Source: Magnolia sinica
Lineage: Eukaryota; Streptophyta; Magnoliopsida; Magnoliales; Magnoliaceae
Assembly: GCF_029962835.1 (NCBI RefSeq)
Contig: NC_080583.1
Span: forward strand, 67,875,158 to 67,939,157
Reading direction: 5' to 3'
Length of the DNA stretch: 64,000 nucleotides
The position numbers were made by a program, and so were the translations under genes. Shown in pieces: positions 58,155-64,000 of this stretch (position 1 is its first letter; the number at the start of each line of letters is the position of its first letter). Under the pieces are notes generated by a model. It was not told the DNA's origin. It searched no databases and saw only the letters and a list, made by a program, of their open reading frames with translations.

Positions 58155-59843
58155 CCTTGGTATGCACATGGTATTGCTGAAGCCATATTACGCACAGGTG
58201 AGAATGTGGATGCAATCTGGACCCATTTTTTAAAATGTCATATTCATGTGGCTTATATTTCCATTGGGTGTAAGTAAGTGATGTTTTAAAATCTGGACGC
58301 GATTTGGACCCATTTTTGTGGGCAGTTTGGTCAAACTGGTCCAACCAATGAAGTCAACATAGTGTCATATTTGAATTAAATATAAATACAAAAATGGGGA
58401 AAAAAGATCCTAGATAGTCTTATGCTAAGGTGTATTCATCTCACTTCTATGCTTAAACTTTTAATTACTCCCTAGGCTGATTAGAGGGGCACTGACCTTA
58501 GACTGTACAGGTTTGGGCATGTTTAGAAAGAAGAGATGACAAAGGAGTAACCCTTGGGGAGATGTGGCTAGATGCGCATTCCCTGTTTTGGGTCAGTTTT
58601 TTTTTTTCCTTTTCTTTTCTATATGGGCTGACCTTAGACTGTAAATGTTTTTTTTTTCTTTTCTTTTTCTTTCATATATGAGCACATCTCACTTTACATA
58701 TGCATGCGGTTCATTCGATGAGTGGATTGGCTTCATTCAGGGCACTTACACAGTGCAGCCAGCCTAGACCCAGATCTCACACCAATGTTTCTACACTCAC
58801 ACATATGGAGTTTGTTGCATAGGGATGAAAATGCAGTGAACGTTCAACCTTCGAATGATTCTAGTTTTAACACCATAATACTTTTTATGTGGCTAATCCG
58901 TGAAGGTTTCCATGATAATGTGAGACACATCTCCACTGTTTTTTATTTTATTTTTTTATGATGGGTCAGCTTGAGCTTTGGATCAGCATCATTTGCTTCT
59001 TTGGATCGGTATCATTTCTGCAGTCATCCCGTAATAGGAGCTGGAAAAATGGATAAACAACCTAGATATGCAACAGGGATATTCCTACGGTGGGTGCCAC
59101 ATGCAATCTGCTTCCAGGCATAATCATCATCAAACATCAACAAGCACCAGCATCATCCAAACATAATCATCATCATTATCATTGTCATCGTTGTCACCAT
59201 CTGGGCATCATCGTTACCATTTGGGCAGCATCATCAGGGCATCATAAATCACCATCCTCATTCGCCTATCATCATCATCATCACTATTTGAGCATCATCA
59301 TTCAGGCATAATGCCTTTGTTTCAAAAGTGACACCTAAAAACATAAATAACACAAAAATGGGCAGAAATCATATGTAGCTGTTCTTATGTGGCGACCAAG
59401 CAGGCACTAGAGTATTTCAGAGTAATGAATTACATTACATTAGAATGGATTGCCAAACTGTCAACAAATAAGAAACACTTACGGAATTGGGATATTCTCT
59501 TCAACACATCTGCAGGGATTAAAACTGCCAAAAAAAAAAGACATTCAAAATCATCATCACCATCTGAGCCTCATTTCCCAAAAAATTGGGGTCGGCCACA
59601 AAACCATTCAAATATCAATAAATGTGAACTGGAAGGACCAACAGGAACCTCTAAGTGACTTCGGTATTCCCCTGAGATTTCAAAGGGTGTTTTATGTTTT
59701 TAAGCACTTATTTATTTTATGAACATATGATTTTTTTTTTTGTTTTGTTTTGTATATACCTTTTTAACTCAATTTTCTTTTCTTGTTTTGTTGGTGGCTG
59801 TGCTTCAGGGATTCAAGCATTTGAAATGATGGCAATTGCTGTG
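58155..59843 (+). pseudogene. Two spliced exon pieces of an unidentified gene
   Basis: 58155-58197 lies between GCAG and GTGAG. 59809-59843 lies between TTCAG and GTAGGG. The splice phase fits: joined, they read PWYAHGIAEAILRTG then IQAFEMMAIAV without a stop. I do not recognise the family. The intervening 1.6 kb includes (TC/AT)-rich tracts and a CATCATCA-rich stretch at 59120-59300. Confidence 0.5.
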
Positions 59844-60035
59844 GTAGGGAACAACCTCATTTGTTTATACTAATATGATATGGTTAAGAGAACTAAAATA
59901 GTCAACAGAAGAATATCATCACCAAGGGAAATCTCTTTCTTGGAAAGTTTGGAAGTGGCTTTTTGTTACATTCTTTTTGGAAATTTAGCTATTTTTTATT
60001 CTGTTAGATTGGATATTTTTGTGCTTGTTTGGATC

Positions 60036-60554
60036 CCCCACAAATTGGGACAGGGTGGAGTGTCATTTCTGCAAGATTATAATGCAAGAATTACCTCGGC
60101 ACTTTGGGCACGTTTGTGGCGATGGGCTGTTTAGGGTGTCAAATTGCAACTACATTTCTGATCTATATATTTGTTCAACGTTTTGTCCATTTTTGGTGTT
60201 GGGTGATGATGGAATTTCCACTGTAAAAGATTCAGATATGAATAGCAGGTCAAAGGATGGAAATGATATTGTGGATTTTGCACCAAAGGTGCAGTCTCCT
60301 GAAAGAGCTAACCATGTTGAATCTGTGACTGAACAGGAGGTATAACTAACCAACAGTATAGTTCTTGAATGTTTCACCAGCTTTTATCTTATTTCCTTTA
60401 GCTTTTTTCCTCCATTTAAACATGTCTGCATCAATTTCTTTTAGACAGTCTATCTTTTTGTTTTTTTCCTTTTTGATTTTAGGATGGCTTCCATGATCTT
60501 CCAAGTGTGGAGGGTTCACTTGCTTCCATGTTTGAAGAAATGCTTAAACCATGA
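60036..60554 (+). pseudogene. 3' exons of an unidentified gene
   Basis: A possible exon at 60036-60134 has two open frames. 60200-60339 is open (contains DSDMNSRSKDGNDIVDF and SPERANHVESVTEQE) and ends at GAG before GTATAA. 60483-60554 follows TTTTAG and reads DGFHDLPSVEGSLASMFEEM to a TGA. The junction keeps the frame. The family is not recognised; the acidic C-terminus ends MLKP. It could be the true 3' end of a host gene or another captured piece. Confidence 0.5.
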
Positions 60555-60735
60555 TTGGTAAACAGATAGGCCCTCACACCTAAAGCAAATATGCTGGCTA
60601 GACCGGCACCCTCTTTCGATTTACTATTTCAGAACATTAGAATCACTTTTTTTTTATTTTTTATTTTCCATCTCTTCTAACCCTATTGGTGGGATGGTCG
60701 GATCTGATAGGTGGTGCTGGATTTGGATCAGTGAA

Positions 60736-60747
60736 GCTCTGGTACCA
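60736..60747 (-). promoter_or_regulatory. Primer-binding-site-like sequence beyond the LTR
   Basis: On the minus strand, TGGTACCAGAGC directly follows the LTR end and differs from the copia primer site by one base. A primer site is expected after a 5' LTR, but upstream of this LTR lies a 3' pol end. Confidence 0.6.
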
Positions 60748-60921
60748 TATAAACCGAGAGGAGCTGAAAGCTTTTGTGTATTTGAGACAACCCAAAGGGT
60801 TGAATATATAAAGATTACAACATCTATATAAGGAAAGAAATAAAATCAGAATCATCTACCTATGGAAACCAACTATATAAGGTATGCTAGCTATACAAGG
60901 TATATTTCAGTCTGTCTAACA
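60748..60921 (-). repeat. Short LTR of an Ale-like copia element
   Basis: On the minus strand it begins TGTTAGACAG after the purine tract GAGGGGGGA (60922-60930) and runs about 174 bp to the primer-site-like sequence. Short LTRs are normal for Ale/Retrofit elements. No second LTR is in the window to confirm the ends. Confidence 0.75.
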
Positions 60922-60933
60922 TCCCCCCTCAAA

Positions 60934-62655
60934 CTAATGTAGGTCATCGACAAGTAATAGTTTGCCAACGAGAAATGAGTGACGTGCAGAAGTTAGGGAC
61001 TTGGTGAGAATATCTGCAATCTGATCATGGGATGCAATATGTGATAGAGAAAGCCCAGACTGAAATTTCTCACAGATAAAGTGACAGTCAACTTCAATAT
61101 GCTTCGTCCGTTCATGAAAAACTGGGTTAGAGGCAATCTGAATGGCACTGAGATTATCAACATGGAGTGGAGTAGGATTCTGCACAGGAACGTCCAAGTC
61201 GGAAAGAAGTCCACGTAACCAAACAAGCTCACTACACGCAGCAGACATCGCTCGATACTCGGCTTCTGTGCTTGATTTGGAAACAGTGGCCTGCTTCTTA
61301 CACTTCCAAGAGATGAGAGAAGTGCCGAGAAAAACACAGTAGCCAGTGGTAGATCTTCGTGTGAGAGCGCAACCAGCCCAATCAGCATCCGAATAAGCAC
61401 GAAGGTCCAGAGTCGCCGTGGAGGAGAAGAACAGTGATCGATCTAGAGTTCCACGTAGGTACTGTATGATGCATAACACCGCAGTCATATGAAGAGTCCG
61501 AGGAGCAAAAACAAACTGACTGACAACTTGAACAGCGTAGGCAATATCGGGGCGAGTCATAGTTAAGTAAACCAGACTCCCAACCAAACAGCGGTATAAG
61601 TCGGGTTGTGCAAGTAGATCACTATCGTCACGACCATAATGAACGTTAAGTTCTAAGGGAGTCTAAACTATTTTCTGATCCATTAATAATGCCAAAGCGA
61701 GAAGATCCTTGGTATATTTACGTTGGCTGACCAGGATCCCACGTTTAGAACGTGAAATTTTAAGCCCAAGAAAGTATGTGAGATGGCCGAGGTCTTTCAT
61801 CTTGACGAAGGATTGCAGAACTTCCCTTAAAATCGAGATGCTAGTAGCATTACTACCAATCAGAAGTAGGTCATCAACATAGACGAGAACAATGACAATT
61901 TCACGAGCAGTGCTGCGCAAAAATAAGGACGGGTCATGACTACTTTGAGTAAAGCCAACACTAGTAACAACATCGTGAAGGCGTTGGAACCATGCCCCAT
62001 GTGCCTGTTTGAGGCCGTACAGGGCTTTCTTTAGGCGACATACCTTATTGTCAGGGATTAAAGAGCCAAGAGGAGGTTTCAAATATACGGTTTCTTAGAA
62101 GTCTCCATGAAGAAAGGCATTTTTCACATCCATCTAAGCGAGTGGCCATGATAGAACAAAAGATATAGCCATAAGAGTATGAACAGTTTTCATCTTGGCC
62201 ACAGGAGCGAAAGTCTCATCATAATCAATTCCGTATTCCTATTTGTATCCCTGAGCGACAAGTCGAGCCTTTTATCGATCCAATGATCCATCAGACTTAA
62301 GCTTGACAAAATAAATCCATTTGCTACTAATTAGCTGTTGGTCAGTAGGTCGAGTGACAATGTCCCACGTATGATTATCATCAAATGCCGCAAGTTCTTC
62401 TGCCATAGCCTTCTTCCAATAATCATGAGTGGCTACCTGAGAGTATGAAGTAGGAATAGAAACAATATCCAGAGTAGCATTCATGACAGACATAGAGCAT
62501 ATCAAGCGATCAGGCGTTCGATGTTTACGAGCGAAACGACGTATCGAGGTAGGTTCGGGATCTGCAATAGGAACAGTAGGTTCGGGTTGAGTAATAGGTG
62601 GTGGATCTGTACGTGGTCGACGTGAGTAAACCTGCAACGGATGAGGGAGAGTACT
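60934..62655 (-). pseudogene. Degenerate reverse transcriptase and RNase H (Ale-like)
   Basis: Open pieces are 62637-62272 (linker and start of RT: YWKKAMAEELAAFDDNHTW, SSKWIYFVK), 62082-61663 ([14 protein letters not shown], catalytic YVDD at 61881-61870) and 61587-60934 (RT thumb and RNase H: YSDADWAG, STEAEYRAMS, HVDNLSAIQ, TKHIEVDCHF, ending LLLVDDLH). The stretch 62271-62083 holds the FAPVAK-type RT motif in other frames with stops. Confidence 0.92.
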
Positions 62656-62684
62656 TGAGGTAAACGGAATTTCTGAAAAGGCAG

Positions 62685-64000
62685 TTAGACTAGGAGAGTT
62701 TGGAGTGTGCGGAGGAGGAAGAGATGAATGAAAGACAATGTGTTCAAGAAAAACAATATGTCGTGAAATCTGAATACGACGAGAAACTGGATCATAACAT
62801 CGAAAACCCTTCTGAGTTTCCCCAAATCACAAGTACATACATTTGACCGGTTTTGGAGATAGTTTGTTACGTTCACGTGAAGCCAGGTGAACATAACAGA
62901 TACAACCAAAAACACGAAATGTGAAATATGCAGGAGGTAAGCTGGTGAGAACAATGTAATTAAGGAGATTTACTGTTCAGAACTTTGGTTGGCATCTGGT
63001 TAATCAAGTAGACGGAATGTAACATTGCTTCTGCTCAGAAAGAATGAGGAACACTCATAGTTGTCATCAGGGTGTTAGCAGTTTCAACAATATGACGATT
63101 TTTTCGTTCAGCCACCCCATTCTGTTGTAGATTATTAGAACAAATGGTCTGATGAATAATCTCATGCCCTTGAAGAAATATACGAAAATCGGTTGAGAGA
63201 TATTCCCCCCTAAGTCAGAGCGAAGAGTTTGAATTGGAACCCAAAATTGAGTCTGTACCATAGAGTGAAATAACTTAAATTTTTCAAAAACCTGTGACTT
63301 CGATTGCAGAAAGTAAATCCAAGTGTAACGTGTGAAATCATCAATGAATATAACATAGTATCGTAACTCAGAGAGAGACATAATTGGTGAAGGACCCCAG
63401 GCATCCGTATGCACAAGTTCAAACATAGAAGATGATTTTGTAGTACTTAGAGAAAATGGAATACACTTACTTTTTGAAAGACAACAGGAAGAACAAGAAT
63501 AATTTAAATCATTTTTATTGAGAAAAATATTCCCTAACATGTCAGATGAAATTAACTGAAGTAACCGATCGGAATGTGGATGACCAGGCGAAAATCCCAC
63601 ACTTTTCATAATTTATTTGCCGAACAAATATCTGATGAAGATGGAGAAAAGAAACAACGAGCCGTAGTGACAGATGGATTAAAGTCCGGCACGTACAGAC
63701 AACCATGCCGCCCGCCTACCCATCCCAAGTACCTTCCCCGTTTCCAGATCCTCCACAAAACAACAGTTGGGAAGAAGTATGACTAAGCAGTTATTGGATG
63801 TGAGTTGACCAACTGAAATTAAATTGAAGGAAAGGTTAGGGACATGAAATACATCACGAAGGATGAACTGGCAATGAGCAGAAGGAGAGAGTAAATGATC
63901 CAACGAATTGAATAGGTAGTTTAGTGCCATCTGCAGTAGAAATAGCTTGATTTCCGGTGTAGGGACGAATGTCCCAGAGATGAGATACAGCATCAGTCAT
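62685..64000 (-). pseudogene. Degenerate integrase and protease-side region (Ale-like)
   Basis: 63609-63067 carries the pre-integrase zinc region (HPHSDRLLQL ... CSSCCLSKSK) and the first integrase aspartate (VHTDAWGPSP), then IDDFTRYTW and RSDLGG. The third acidic residue is in a shifted stretch. 63993-63679 covers the upstream region (LRDVFHVPNLSFNLISVGQL). It continues past the window edge. Confidence 0.88.

Larger units (their letters stand above)
54471..60665 (+). mobile_element. Second CACTA-type terminus and gene-carrying body
   Basis: CACTACAAAAAATATAG at 54471 is a typical CACTA 5' end, followed by inverted-looking subterminal motifs (GGCCACAAC, CCGCCACTG, GTGGCCGCC). A CT-rich leader follows at 54779-55075. 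Plus-strand coding exons of cyclophilin and an unidentified gene follow to 60554. No matching GTAGTG end occurs in the window, so the right boundary is open; it may lie beyond the copia fragment or be deleted. No transposase is seen. The layout mirrors the element at 43208-52867. Confidence 0.6.
60748..64000 (-). mobile_element. Ale/Retrofit-like Ty1/copia element, right part beyond the window
   Basis: LTR, purine tract, RNase H, reverse transcriptase, integrase and pre-integrase domains follow in reverse order up to the window edge. Stops and shifts separate the open segments. Gag and the other LTR would lie beyond 64000. Confidence 0.9.

Noticed and set aside
63574..63786. Plus-strand frame near the right edge
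   Set aside because: Shadow of the copia integrase and upstream region on the minus strand.

Overview
This window is nuclear DNA of a flowering plant. It is AT-rich and almost entirely made of transposable elements. The evidence is plant-specific Ty1/copia lineages, long Ty3/gypsy-type LTR sequence, CACTA and hAT elements, tRNA-type SINEs, a plastid rbcL fragment and an F-box/DUF295 gene. A foldback repeat built around GGGGCCCACCATGATGTATG recurs across most of the window. I associate that repeat with magnoliid genomes, but this is an inference from memory. I see no intact, clearly functional host gene. Every coding region I recognise carries stops, frameshifts or truncation.

Layout. 1-2.5 kb: foldback repeats and a 0.6 kb terminal-inverted-repeat MITE. 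4.0-6.0 kb: three short SINE insertions, each with a target-site duplication. 7.9-8.5 kb: a hAT-type MITE. 8.9-18 kb: long gypsy-type LTR sequence with no coding core. It holds nested insertions, a second hAT-like element and a foldback cluster. 20.35-31.09 kb: a Sirevirus-like copia element with about 2 kb LTRs, a degenerate gag-pol and an extra 3' ORF in the env-like position. 31.41-40.57 kb: a Tork-like copia element with target duplication CATTC, its reverse transcriptase split by a 3.7 kb LTR insertion. 40.9-41.8 kb: a roughly 205 bp tandem unit, one copy of which contains a plastid rbcL fragment.

42.9-53.1 kb: a CACTA-like element carrying exon fragments of kinesin-13A, enolase, an LRR protein and a probable nucleoporin, all on the minus strand. 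It lies between two 266-bp direct repeats that contain the 3' end of the adjacent F-box gene. 53.0-54.2 kb: that F-box/DUF295 gene, broken. From 54.47 kb rightward: a second CACTA terminus followed by a CT-rich leader, cyclophilin exons and further unidentified spliced coding pieces on the plus strand. 60.7-64 kb: the 3' part of an Ale/Retrofit-like copia element on the minus strand, running off the right edge.

The observations most worth following are these. The gene-carrying CACTA element and its divergently oriented neighbour flank the F-box gene. Three large insertions are each bordered by long, nearly identical direct repeats of 58, 260 and 266 bp. A palindromic CGACC(A/G)GTCG array is shared by the LTRs of two unrelated copia elements and recurs upstream of the Sirevirus 3' ORF. 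The rbcL fragment sits cleanly inside a tandem repeat.
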